A stretch of 64,000 nucleotides of DNA from Acorus gramineus (taxonomy: Eukaryota; Streptophyta; Magnoliopsida; Acorales; Acoraceae). Positions within the stretch are counted from its first letter, which is position 1, and every line of letters starts with the position of its first letter. Shown here piece after piece: positions 11,389 through 22,300 of the stretch. A model generated the notes under the pieces. The model had not been told where the DNA came from. It did not search any database and saw only the letters and a list, made by a program, of their open reading frames with translations. The stretch is taken from assembly GCA_030737835.1 (NCBI GenBank), contig CM060853.1, forward strand, positions 16,054,895 through 16,118,894, read 5' to 3'. The position numbers and the translations under genes were made by a program.

Positions 11389-12183
11389 CATTCCGTTTAA
11401 TCCAATCATTTTTTTGGTTAACAATCAATCACTTTTGGTTTTTTAATCAAACATTGGTTAAAAAGAATAAAACTTACCGTGGTAACCTTATCTATCCTGT
11501 AAACTGATATTCTTTATATATTCCACTTGTTATAACAATGTTCTGTGTCTTGTATATAGTTGAAAAAGTGGATTCAAATTTTGATGGATTGTATGGAGAA
11601 AACAGGAAAGATGATTCTGATCCAGCAAAAGATCTTTTTGAGTGAAGATTTGAAAAGCAGCTCACACAAAAAGATAACCCAAAGATAAGAAGGACATGCC
11701 CTTTAATAATTGATGGTTTCATAATTTTTTCATAAAATTTACATGAACACCAAATTCTTCCATTTAATAACTCTAGTATAGAATAAAAATTCATCATCAC
11801 GAAGAAATCAAATTATGATAGATTTTGTGAGAACAAGTAATGCATAAAAAATTATTTAAGATAATTACAAGAATTGGGAAGTGGGTTCAAAACTTTATTT
11901 GCATAGGTGTGATAACAAAGATCATGAGAATAATGCAAAACTGTTCCACCTTTCTTTTACATAGCATACATAAGAATCATAAGATTAGGCTAGTATGTAA
12001 CATATTTCGAAAATATATATATATACACTTCAATTTTTATTTATTTATGGTAACTTCATCAGAATTATTTATATTCTTAAAAAATCATAACATTTTAAAG
12101 GTTAAAAAAAAAAAAATACTACAATAATGAATGTCACCATTTGACTTTTTAATTTCACTTTTCAACTTATTTGATTGTTTCAG
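11389..12183. other. Intergenic, nothing recognised
   Basis: The open frames at 11492-11800 and 11840-12127 are AT-rich, without recognisable domains and without convincing splice context. Confidence 0.5.
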
Positions 12184-12662
12184 AAGGGGTGTAATTTGGG
12201 CGGGCTGAACCCGACCCGACCCGACCCAACCCGGTTCATGGGCGGGTTTGGATTGAGGTTTTTCTCTGCTGGGTTCAACCCGACCCGAACCCGAACTAAC
12301 CCGAATCCAATTCGGGTCGGGTTTGGGTTGGGGGGTCGGGTTACGCGGGCTCAACCCGAACCCGAATTGATAAATGTTTTTTTTATATATTTTTGTTGAA
12401 AAACGATGAAGTTATGTTTAGCTTATTTAAAATTTAGAATATGTATTCATAAACTATTTGGATTTTGTAAGTTTTTTTTTGTAGTGAATATACATTTAAT
12501 TAATTAGAGTTTATTGTGTTGTTTATTAAATAATTTTTATGATCTTTTAAGTACAACCCGAACCGGACCCAAACCCGCGAGTTGAAGTCGGGTTCAGGTT
12601 CGGGTTGCGTCCTTTGGGTTGATGTCAGGTTTGGGCTCGGGTTCGGGTTGGGCTCTTATAAC
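12184..12662. mobile_element. Degenerate hAT-like element rich in AACCCGAC words
   Basis: It starts 'aggggtgtaatttgggcggg', the same terminus type as at 3795. Long runs of GGGTTNGG/AACCCGA in both orientations fill 12195-12370 and 12555-12655, around an AT-rich centre. No inverted right end or target duplication was found. The matching open frames on both strands are translations of these repeats. Confidence 0.5.
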
Positions 12663-13389
12663 CGATTATGTTTGAGTATGGAATTATTTATTTTCTTTTA
12701 TAGTTAAATTTTATTCTATCTCAATGGAACCATCTTTTAATAGATTGATAAATGTATCATTTTTTAAAGGTTCTGTTTGAAGTAGAAAATTTGATTAGGA
12801 ATTGATTTTTTTTTTTTTCTGTACATTGACAAAGAGATTGTTAGATATTTTTTTTTAGTAAAATGAAAAAAATAACAATTAAATCACTCTTTTAAAAATC
12901 AATGCTCAGTAGATAAATTATTAATGCAACTCAATTAAAAAAAAGCTCTCTCTCTCTCTTTAATAAGATGGCACGTTAGTTGTTGCAGAGTCCCCCCCTC
13001 AAAAAATCAAACACTTTTACAAACCCTGCGACCCACCTGTCAACGATAGCCGTCCATTCTTCACAATCGGATCGACCAAATGGACGGCCCAGGTTCGCCG
13101 ACAGGATGGGCCTATCTCCCTTCGTGGCCGTACGCAGATACGACAAAACCAAATAAATAAATAAACAATAATTAAAAAAAAAAAAGAAACGTAGAAGCGC
13201 ACGCGACGGTGGGCCCCCAAATAAATAAATAAAAAAAAGACGGCAGATCTAACGGCGCATCGCGTCGCAGACGGCGAATCGAAATCGATTCGTTTGACGG
13301 CGTTTGCCAGCTCAGCAACAGCCGTCAGTGGCGATTCCCCCAATTATATGGAGGTGCGTATGCGAGTTCGCTCGCGTTTGATTTTTTTT
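12663..13389 (+). promoter_or_regulatory. Upstream region of the Cys/His-repeat gene
   Basis: After AT-rich DNA, composition rises sharply at about 13020-13350. There are GGCCCA/TGGGCC words (near 13088 and 13107) typical of TCP-bound plant housekeeping promoters. A CT-rich leader with (TC)n at about 13418-13433 follows. This fits a TATA-less promoter with the start site near 13350-13400. The start site is inferred only. Confidence 0.45.
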
Positions 13390-13504
13390 TCTTCTCTTCT
13401 TTTCATTCATTCATTGCTCTCTCTCTCTCTCTCAAGAAAAAAAAGAGAAGCTTTGGTTTCGAGGAGTTCTCTGTTTAGGCCTTTTAATGGCTCTGTCTCC
13501 GAAG
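13390..13504 (+). other. 5'UTR exon 1 of the Cys/His-repeat gene (putative)
   Basis: A CT-rich leader ends at the donor CCGAAG|GTATTC (exon end 13504). T-rich intron-like DNA follows as far as an acceptor at 15361-15362. The 5' boundary is approximate. Confidence 0.45.
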
Positions 13505-13865
13505 GTATTCGCTTTCCGTCATTGATTTTATGTTTTCGACTGATTCAGTGACAGTGTTGGGTGGTGGTGTTGACTCTGTGAATACTGAAATCTTTGTTGT
13601 GGAGATCTGCTTTTTTTTTTTTTTTTTTCCATTTATGTTAACCCTGAATTGGTTGTGTTTTTTTTATTATTAATAAAAAGGTCCCTTCTTTTGTAGTTTT
13701 TTAAGATCCAATAAAGAAGGGTTTTGTTTCGGTTGGATTTTTTTTTGTGTTTTGTATTTGGTTTGTGATAATCTAGGTTATTGATTTTTTTTTATTGTGA
13801 CTCTTGGAAATGTTTGGGGTTTCTGTTTGTTTTGAACATGAAAGGCTTTTACTTGAGAAAAAAAA

Positions 13866-13995
13866 GTCTGCTTGGGTATGTGCAATGGAATTTTTGTGGG
13901 AATTTATAGTGCTGAATATGGGTTTAAGCTGTCTGCTTGGGTATGTGCAATGGAATTTTTGTGGGAATTTATAGTGCTGAATATGGGTTTAAGCT
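13866..13995 (+). repeat. Perfect tandem duplication of 65 bp
   Basis: Positions 13866-13930 and 13931-13995 are identical base for base. The duplication lies in the proposed first 5'UTR intron. Lack of divergence marks a recent event, or an assembly artefact. Confidence 0.95.
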
Positions 13996-15362
13996 AAAAG
14001 TTTGAACTTTTGTGTAGATGGTGAGTCTTTCTTCAAGGAGAAGAATCTAATGAATTTTGGATTTTGTTTTTACTACTAAATAATAGGTTATGCAATTGGG
14101 TAGGTTTTGAGGAGGTTTTTCTTGATGTATTGACCTTTTGGGGAGTGCAGATCTGTTACTGGTTGTCTTCATGGATGAAGCAATTTTTTTAATGCTTCTA
14201 TCATTTTATTCTTTTGTTAATTTTTAGATCTAATTTCATCTTTTTTTTTTTTAATATTTTCCATCTTTGAATGAAATGGAGATTTTAATCTCTCTCTCCT
14301 CCCCTAAAAAAAAGCAAATTAAACAACTCATGGTTGAAGCAGCCATCACCATTTATTGGTTATTTGCCTGGTCAAAAATTATTTTGTATATATTTTTCTA
14401 TTATTTTGAGATCTGCTTAGATTTAATATTTCCTTGCCCCGGACGTTTGTAAATCTGTAATTGGTCAAGTCAGTGATAGGGAAATTGTTTGCAACATATA
14501 TCTCAGATGGCTTTCAAAAGGTGAAATCATTGTTGAATATGAATGCTTCATTAGGTAGTTAATTTTACTCATCTTGATTTGATTTTTTTTATTTAGTTGT
14601 GCTTATGTGCATCCCAACCGTCTCGATCTCTAAGAGATGATGATTATATAGGTTGATAGGTTGAATTGAATTGATACCTTGTAAGGGTGAGTCTTTGTTC
14701 ACCTTGTTTGGGCAGCATATTAGGCTAGGGGTAGGTGTTCCTGTATTATCTGTATATTGAAAATTGGGGACTCTCTGAAAGATTTTTAACTTGCAAGGCC
14801 CTTTTTTGTGTTAATTTTAAGAGGCCACTGGGTTATGGATTCATTTTCTCCTTGGAGAGTCAAGTTCTGGTGATTTTTCATGTGTGTTTCTTTTCCTTCT
14901 CTACTTTGGGATCTAGGTTAAGGAGGATATTTAATTTTGTGTAGAACAAATTTGACATAATCATAAATCGGGAGAGCACGTATCATGTTTTTTTTCTTCT
15001 ATATTTTGACACTTTTTACTGTTTTCTCTCAAAATTCTTAATCTGTACTATGAAGCTGGGTCATATTTCACTACAGTGAGGCTTGCATGATCACTCTTAC
15101 TACTCTCTCGATCTTTAAAAAAAAAACAATAGATGTTTCTTTATTTAATGCTGAAGATTCTGTTGGGGTTTGTCATTGTGATGTGTAGACGGATACAAAT
15201 TGGTCTGGATGACTCAGTACAAACACAAGTTTAATCTCAACTCATGACTGAATAAAAAATCATCACTGTCTGATGTATTTTCTGCCTGTAAATTTGTAGA
15301 AGAATATTTGATGTTTGTTGTGTTGGTAATCAAGTATTCTCAGATCATTTTTCCTTTTACAG

Positions 15363-15541
15363 AGTTGATATACGGAGCAAAAGCCATCTTCACCATCCTC
15401 ATATGTTGAGCTTACGGTTGAGCTCATCTCAAAGGATTTTTTTCATAGAAACCTATTAGATATGCTGGGAAGCCAGTAACTCCGATCAAAATCCCGCAAT
15501 TAAATCACGAGCTATAATCATGGACAGGGCTGACACATCAG
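15363..15541 (+). other. 5'UTR exon 2 with a possible upstream ORF
   Basis: It is bounded by a strong acceptor (tttccttttacag|AG) and a donor (ACATCAG|GTTTCG). An ATG near 15520 (MDRADTS...) would be spliced onto the main exon out of the main frame and so could act as an overlapping uORF. The acceptor of the following exon is probably at about 15724 or 15735. Confidence 0.4.
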
Positions 15542-15763
15542 GTTTCGTTAGTGGTGGATGTTACATGCTCAAATATTTTCCTTTTTGTTCTTTTATATTT
15601 ATATTACTTCACGCATAAATTCAGTAGTTCATGTACAGTGTCTGTAATTCTATTCTAGTTATTTTGCCTCTTCAACCTTTGCATCTACAACCTCCGACCT
15701 CCCCACACCTCATATTGCATTAAGTTTATTATAAGTCCTGCTCCTTTCGCCTGATTCCGGACA

Positions 15764-17599
15764 ATGGATCTCAATGTGACCACTCTATATTACTCTGGAG
15801 ATGCTGGGTATACTCTCAATTGCAGCAAAAGTGACAACTTGGGCGATACCGCTCTGGGTCTCAACTGTTTTGACCATCCAATCAACAAGTCAGCCAGGAC
15901 CAGCGATTCTCAGAGTAATCACAATGAGTTCCTCTCCGCCCAAGACGATGGTTGCAGATTGGTTCTTGGGCTTGGTCCGACTCCGAATCTGTACTTAAGG
16001 GATTCAATGGGTGGACCTAAGAAGAACAAAGGATCACACTTTGCATCGGACAGTGAGTCCAGAATGCTGAAGCTTGGTCTGTCAAGAGATACCATGGAGG
16101 AAGAAAATATAGACAGCACATCACATCCCCAACCTTCGAATGAGGATTCTGCGGTCGTCCCAGTTTTCGATGAGGGCTCAACGTCGGCGAGAAGGATGTC
16201 AGGTGGGTACATGCCATCCCTCCTACTCGCTCCAAGGCCTTACGAAGCATGCAAGTTTTCGGAATTCATAACGACCAACAATGTACATCATCTTCAGTTG
16301 AGCCCTGATCCATCAGCCACCACAGAAGACTGCTCCATAGGTACAATCTCCGATCCAACCATATCTGGTGGAGCAGCTATGCCCTGCCGAAGCGGTGGCC
16401 ACCACCCGAGGAAGTGCAGGTTCAATGGCTGTTCCAAGGGGGCAAGGGGCGCTTCAGGCCTCTGCATTGCACATGGTGGGGGGCAGAGGTGCCAGAAGCC
16501 GGGGTGCAACAAGGGTGCAGAGAGCCGCACCGCTTACTGCAAGGCGCACGGAGGTGGGCATCGCTGCCAGTATCTCGGCTGCACCAAGAGCGCCGAAGGG
16601 AAGACTGACTTTTGCATCGCCCATGGTGGTGGGCGGCGGTGCAGCTTCCCTGGGGGTTGTACCAAGGCGGCTCGAGGCAAGTCTGGCCTTTGCATCCGTC
16701 ACGGTGGGGGGAAGCGTTGCACGGTCGAAGGGTGCAGCCGGAGCGCAGAAGGTCAGGCAGGTCTCTGCATCTCGCATGGTGGTGGTCGGCGGTGCCAGTA
16801 CCCGGGGTGCAGCAAGGGTGCCCAGGGGAGTACGAACCACTGCAAGGCACACGGGGGAGGGAAGAGGTGCATATTTGCCGGGTGCAACAAAGGCGCAGAG
16901 GGGTCCACCCCACTCTGCAAGGGCCATGGTGGGGGTAAGCGGTGCCTCTTCGAGGGTGGCGGGGTCTGCCGAAAGAGCGTCCACGGTGGCACCGACTACT
17001 GCGTGGCCCATGGAGGGGGGAAACGGTGCGCCGTGCCGGGTTGCACCAAGAGTGCCCGTGGCCGTACTGACTGCTGTGTCCGCCATGGTGGCGGCAAAAG
17101 GTGTCACTTTGAAGGGTGCAACAAGAGCGCGCAGGGAAGCACTGACTTCTGCAAGGCCCATGGTGGGGGGAAGCGGTGCTCGTGGATCGATCCTCCCGGC
17201 GGGTGCGAAAAGTTTGCGAGGGGCAAAAGCGGGCTGTGTGCGGCCCACTCGAGCTTGGCGTTAGCCCATGACCGGAACTCAGGTGGTGGCATGATTGGGC
17301 CGGGGTTGTTCCATGGGCTCGTTTCGGGCTCCACGACGGTGGTGAGCAGCACGGACAACGACTATTCATCGTCTGGGTTGAGTGCGGTCTCAGATTGCGT
17401 GGAGTCGCAGCAGCTGCTCATCCCGCCTCAGGTACTGGTTCCTCTCTCTATGAAGTCCTCTTCATTGTCGTCGGGTATCGAGAGGGATGGAACGGGCGGC
17501 AGCAGCACTCGCATTTCTATCCCGGAAGGACGGGTGCATGGCGGGGGACTCATGTCTTTGCTTGGCGGGAGCCTGAGGAATGCTGTTGATGGGATCTGA
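15764..17599 (+). CDS. Cys/His tandem-repeat nuclear protein, 'WRKY19-like' type (611 aa)
   Basis: The coding region is a single exon. The N-terminal 210 residues are low-complexity. From about Cys218 to residue 495 come eleven tandem units of about 24-26 residues, each with pattern RC-x3-GC-x-K-x-A-x-G-x4-C-x2-H-GGG. Regular Cys/His spacing suggests a zinc-binding array. The tail ends in a conserved-looking LMSLLGGSLRNAV segment. Databases commonly label such proteins 'probable WRKY transcription factor 19' or loricrin-like, but there is no WRKYGQK motif here, so that name should not be read as WRKY function. An in-frame TGA at 15752-15754 upstream confirms the start. Units 4, 8 and 11 carry small insertions. 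The role is unproven; DNA or protein binding is inferred. Confidence 0.9.
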   Translation: MDLNVTTLYYSGDAGYTLNCSKSDNLGDTALGLNCFDHPINKSARTSDSQSNHNEFLSAQDDGCRLVLGLGPTPNLYLRDSMGGPKKNKGSHFASDSESRMLKLGLSRDTMEEENIDSTSHPQPSNEDSAVVPVFDEGSTSARRMSGGYMPSLLLAPRPYEACKFSEFITTNNVHHLQLSPDPSATTEDCSIGTISDPTISGGAAMPCRSGGHHPRKCRFNGCSKGARGASGLCIAHGGGQRCQKPGCNKGAESRTAYCKAHGGGHRCQYLGCTKSAEGKTDFCIAHGGGRRCSFPGGCTKAARGKSGLCIRHGGGKRCTVEGCSRSAEGQAGLCISHGGGRRCQYPGCSKGAQGSTNHCKAHGGGKRCIFAGCNKGAEGSTPLCKGHGGGKRCLFEGGGVCRKSVHGGTDYCVAHGGGKRCAVPGCTKSARGRTDCCVRHGGGKRCHFEGCNKSAQGSTDFCKAHGGGKRCSWIDPPGGCEKFARGKSGLCAAHSSLALAHDRNSGGGMIGPGLFHGLVSGSTTVVSSTDNDYSSSGLSAVSDCVESQQLLIPPQVLVPLSMKSSSLSSGIERDGTGGSSTRISIPEGRVHGGGLMSLLGGSLRNAVDGI

Positions 17600-18299
17600 T
17601 CAGATGCAAATGCTTCACTGGAAGTTATTCAGGTTATGCAGATTGGGGTTTATTTTTATATATATTATGATAACTATTGGTATTGGTATGTGATGTGTAA
17701 TTGGGGTGTCATAAGAGCTTCATAAGTGACAGAAGCATGTGGGACCAATTCTCTCATGTCTATATGAATAAGAGTTTTGTGTGCTGTTTTTTTCTTCTTT
17801 TAAACGCATCATTTGTTTCAGGTGGGATCATGTTGTAATTGCTGTGCTTCAGATTTTTTTGTTCCAGGCTTTGCAAGTATGGAATTTTGAAACATGAAAT
17901 TGTTTTTTTGTGTTTGCTTGAGGTTGATTCTGTTGATATCACCCTCTGATTACCATCATATGGTTGTCAATGAGAAATCATGACTACTGCATTTGGAAAG
18001 GACAGGCAGAATCTTGACAGGTGAACATCCTGTCCACAGCCGATTAGTGTATATGCAAAATGGAAAGTGCTATACAACTATTGTGCTCTGCTTTTTCTTA
18101 TTCTTTATTACTTGGAAAGAAATTTTTATACTGAAAAAATGTTAAACTCAATCTATTTTAATGTTTAAAATACAATTTAATCATGTTTTTATTTTATTAA
18201 ATTATACATCTTATTTAATTATGTAATCTCATAAAAAATAAAATTTATTATTATAATGAATTAAATGGTCATATACGAACAATTTCTAACACGAATGAT
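17600..18299. other. 3' region of the Cys/His-repeat gene and spacer
   Basis: AT-rich 3'UTR-like DNA after the stop. No further exon was seen. The polyadenylation site could not be placed with confidence. Confidence 0.4.
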
Positions 18300-18792
18300 T
18301 AAGTTTGTCAATTATCTAAAAAAATATCTGTATCCGATCTGAATTTAATTGAAAAAATTATCTGTATTCAAAATTTTTTTGGACGATTTGAAAAATATCT
18401 GTATCTGAAAATATTATTATATTATTATTTATTTAATTATATATTTATATTTTTAGTATTAATATGAGTTTTTTATTTTTATTTTTATTTTAAAGTATGT
18501 AATGTTTTATATATATATTTATAATTTTATGTTTTATACTAGGTAATTTTTATATTTTTTTTACATATTTTAAATATTAGATATATGATTTTTATTTTTA
18601 GATATTGAATCTATGAATATTTTAGTCATTCCATATTTATTTTAAATTTTTGGATATTTCAGATAATTCCGAATCAGGATTTTCAGACGGATATTTACTT
18701 TCAATATCCGTCGGGATATCGAATATGGATGTTTTTTTAGATATCTAGTTCAGATACGATACAGATATCGGTATCCATCATTGACACGCTTA
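18300..18792. mobile_element. TIR element with ATATCTGTATC-rich ends
   Basis: The left end TAAGTTTGTCAATTATC and the reverse complement of the right end TAAGCGTGTCAATGATG are clearly related inverted repeats. Next to each lies an 'atatctgtatcc' word, with many more such words inside. The flanks (cgaatgat / accatgat) match at only five of eight positions, which would be a decayed 8-bp duplication. Related 'agatacagatacgatatc' words occur at 42.78-42.91 kb and 44.64 kb, probably fragments of the same family. The element ends about 0.5 kb before the hydroxylase ATG. Confidence 0.5.
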
Positions 18793-19332
18793 CCATGATG
18801 CTTTGCAATGGCTTAAAATTAAAAAAAAAAAGATTGGAGGGGTCCAGAACTAAAAATAACCTGTGAATAATTTTTAAATGATTTAACTGGCACAAATTGT
18901 TCCGACCGGTTCGTGTCCCCTCTTGTTGTCCGTACAATTCTCAAGTTTTTTGGGGTTATCAGAATCAAAGCCCCAGTTTTTCTTTTTTTCTATTCTTGAA
19001 ACTCTTCCCCTCTCAAACATAAAAAAAAAAAAAGTTTCCCTCTTTCTGAGGGACCGATCTCTCCTCAGATCTGCACCCGAAAAAAGAATTATATGGTTTT
19101 CGGGTGTAATTCGATCTGGGTTTTTTAGTTTCTTGACTTGCCCATCTCCGTTTTGGATTCATTTCTCATGATTTCATCCAGAGCTTGCAACTTTTGATGC
19201 TCTTGTTCATTGGTGAACCCTAATTCCGGGGGGATGGTGGGGGTCCCGGGGAAGTTTTGGAACGGGTTTCTGATATCTTTGGTTCCTTGACCGTACCTTG
19301 TTTGATCGAATTCGATCGGATTATCAACAAAG

Positions 19333-22300
19333 ATGGTATTTTGGGAAGGTTATTTGAGCGATGAATCGATGGGCACGCTCGCGCCGATCGTAGTGTACTG
19401 GCTCTACGCGGGCATGTACCAGCTCCTGCCGCCGTTGGACCGGTTTCGCCTTCACACGAGGAAGGAAGAGGAGCAGAAGAACCTGGTGAAATTGTCGGCC
19501 GTGGTGAAGGGGGTGTTACTTCAGCAGCTGGTTCAGGCGACCGTCGCTCAGGCCCTGTTCAAGGTGATTTGAATTTCGATGAATATTTGTTTTCTTTGTT
19601 TAATTGAATGGTTGAGTCACTTGAGTGGTGTGTTTTCGTTTTCTTTGTCAGTCTTTGGATGTGGGTAACTAGAAAGAAGAGTTGAGTTTTTATTTGAAAA
19701 CAGGGGGTCAATAGAACTTGGTCAACTTTTTATGTACAGCTTTGCAGATGAAGCAAAATTGATGTGACAAATGTGTGGTTTATAAATAATCGAAGTAAGG
19801 TTTTCTATTGGGTCACTGATTTGTGCCGAACCTTGTTTTCTCTATTTGTCACTGGATGGATACGAGACTTAAATGATGTTTTGTATTTTTGTATAAATTG
19901 CGAGCTTTGGAATTTTTTTTTGCATGGATTATTTACCTGGAGTGAAGGTGAAAAAGGCGTTGGGTTGTAGTTGTTTGTTCGTTTTCTTCTTGAGAAAAGA
20001 TGGACATTATATTCCATTATGTAACCGAAACAGTTCATTGTTATGCGCATTTTTTTGGAATGAGTTGAAGTAAGTGTTATGCTTTAATTGAATATAGCAT
20101 TGTATGATTGACAGTTGTACAGCTTCTGTTGGGCAAGTTATATTACTTGTTTCACTTGTGGATAAGATTAGGATTTAGTCAAGCGGGGTTTGATTTTAGA
20201 AATTTGAGTGAGGGACACACAAAGTTGCCAATTCTCAATGTTTGAGGTCTCTTTTTGTCTGAAAAGAAAGGGGAAGCCCGCCATTTGGGAAAATTAAAGT
20301 TATGTGTCCTTCTTTTAGGGTTATTTAATTTAAAATAGTTGGTTATACGCATCTATGAGTCGTGGGTGTTTTTAATGTCACAATATGTGATTTCGGATGT
20401 AAGTCATGGTCTTTCTTTCTTTCTTTTGGTCGTTGTTGTGCTTGGAATAGGATTTATGTTAGTGAGCCACTTTGAAGTGCGTGTTGTGCTTTTTAATTGA
20501 ATTTTATCTTGTATGATCGATTGAAGATGACTTCTGTTTTGCTGGTTTATTTCTTGTTTACTGCTTGATTATGATTTAATTAGGTGGGGTTTGATTTTAG
20601 AAATTCGAGTGAGGAACACACACAGTTGTGAATTCTCATACCTGGGTACTCTTTCAGTGTATAAAAGCAAAGGTGATGCCCACTCTGGGAAAATGTTTAG
20701 GAATGAATATATGAAAATACGAGTTGTGGGTGTTCTTTTTATGTCACAATATATGATTTAGAAGATCCATATGGGCAGTTGACTATGTGCTTTAGAAAGT
20801 CAATGAGGCTTGGAGAAGTTTGAGAATTTTATAATTTGGAATTAATGGAATCGGAGTCTAGATCAGGTTGGGATTTTGTTTTATTTGTAATTATTCATAT
20901 TAAAGGCCGGGTGACTTGAAATAAGCCATTCATTTATGCTATTAAAATTAGTTATTAGCTTATTATGATATTGCTAAAGAAAACAACCCTTGTGAATGGT
21001 AGAAATATGTCATTCATTTATGCTAAAGAAAGCAAGCCTCGTGATTTGTGGAGTTGAGTGTGAATGGACAATTTGGTATCGGTTTGTTAATTATGCTTTT
21101 CCTGAATGTCCGAGTTTCTTTAATGTACTATGGTAATGGTGGTTTAAGATGTGTTCCATTTTCCTTTGCCTTGTTTGTTTTTTATGTAAATAAAAACTTT
21201 CATCAAAGTAAAAAAGGAACTCGTCTTTAGATATATTTGTGTTTCTGTTCTTTCTTGAAAATCTTTGTTTCATCGTTGTTGGCTGTATCAGTGCCTCATA
21301 TATGGATCATACCATCTAGATTGTTCTAATGATCATGTTGATGATGTCTCTTGCCAATTGGAAGTATCCACACTTAACATATGGTGATGATAGAGAAACT
21401 ATAGACATGGATATATGTTTCATTGTCATGATCACCAAAAAATTTCTGAGAAAATTTTGATGAGAGTATTAATATTGTTTTTGCACAAGTGTTCTGCATA
21501 GGTTATATATATTGCAGGTTTGAAGTTTTTTTTAAATGTTTTGAAGTTCCATTTTGTCTTTTCTCTTCTTTTGCCAAGATTATTGACCAAATCTCTCTCA
21601 TCATAGTAATGTTTTCTCTGGCTTGTTTGCCCAAACTAAAACCCCAGTAGTTAGATTCTCATTGACTTGTGGATGTGCTGCACAGGGAATTAGTATTCTG
21701 TTGTCCCTATTGTTGGCTCTACTTGTCATTTACTTGTTCAAATGACTTTCTAAACCATGTGAGACACACATCAACTGATCCCTTTTCCTGCTCATCTTGA
21801 CATTTTTTTCAGGTGGTGACCTCAACTATTTAGGATAATCCTTATGGTCTTTTGTGTAGTTATTTATCACTTTCTCTTGATTTGTCCCATTTTGAGTGGT
21901 GTTTTTTCATTCTTTCCTTTAATATCTATTGATGGTTTGTTAGGCATCTCCATTCTGTATCTAGTGGCTGATTCCAGTTGCTGTACTTTAACATGGACAT
22001 GGATGGACTACTTCTGCCAGATGTGAATTGGGACAATCAAGTGATGGTTATTTAACAAGAACACTTCACTTTTTGTTACTCTAATGTATTGCAAAATGGC
22101 TTTAAAACACATTTATAAACCTAGACTACAGTTTCTATCAGTTTCTTTTTAAAATTTTCATTTACAGAGGTTAAATAATTTTTTTTTCATAAAATAAAGT
22201 GTTGTTGAATAAAACTCACTGCTACAGAGCATATGGTTTAGATTTGTGCTAGGAACTGTGCTGCCAATAGCGGGTCCCTAGAGTCGATTTAGATATGCTT

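Noticed and set aside
13017..13343. 108-codon minus-strand frame upstream of the Cys/His gene
   Set aside because: Coincides with the promoter's GC-rich stretch; no domain, no splice context.
16368..17264. 298-codon plus-strand open frame in the Cys/His gene, and minus-strand frames of 315 and 264 codons
   Set aside because: They are shadows of the real frame: the regular GC-rich repeat keeps other frames open, and their translations are low-complexity echoes of the repeat.
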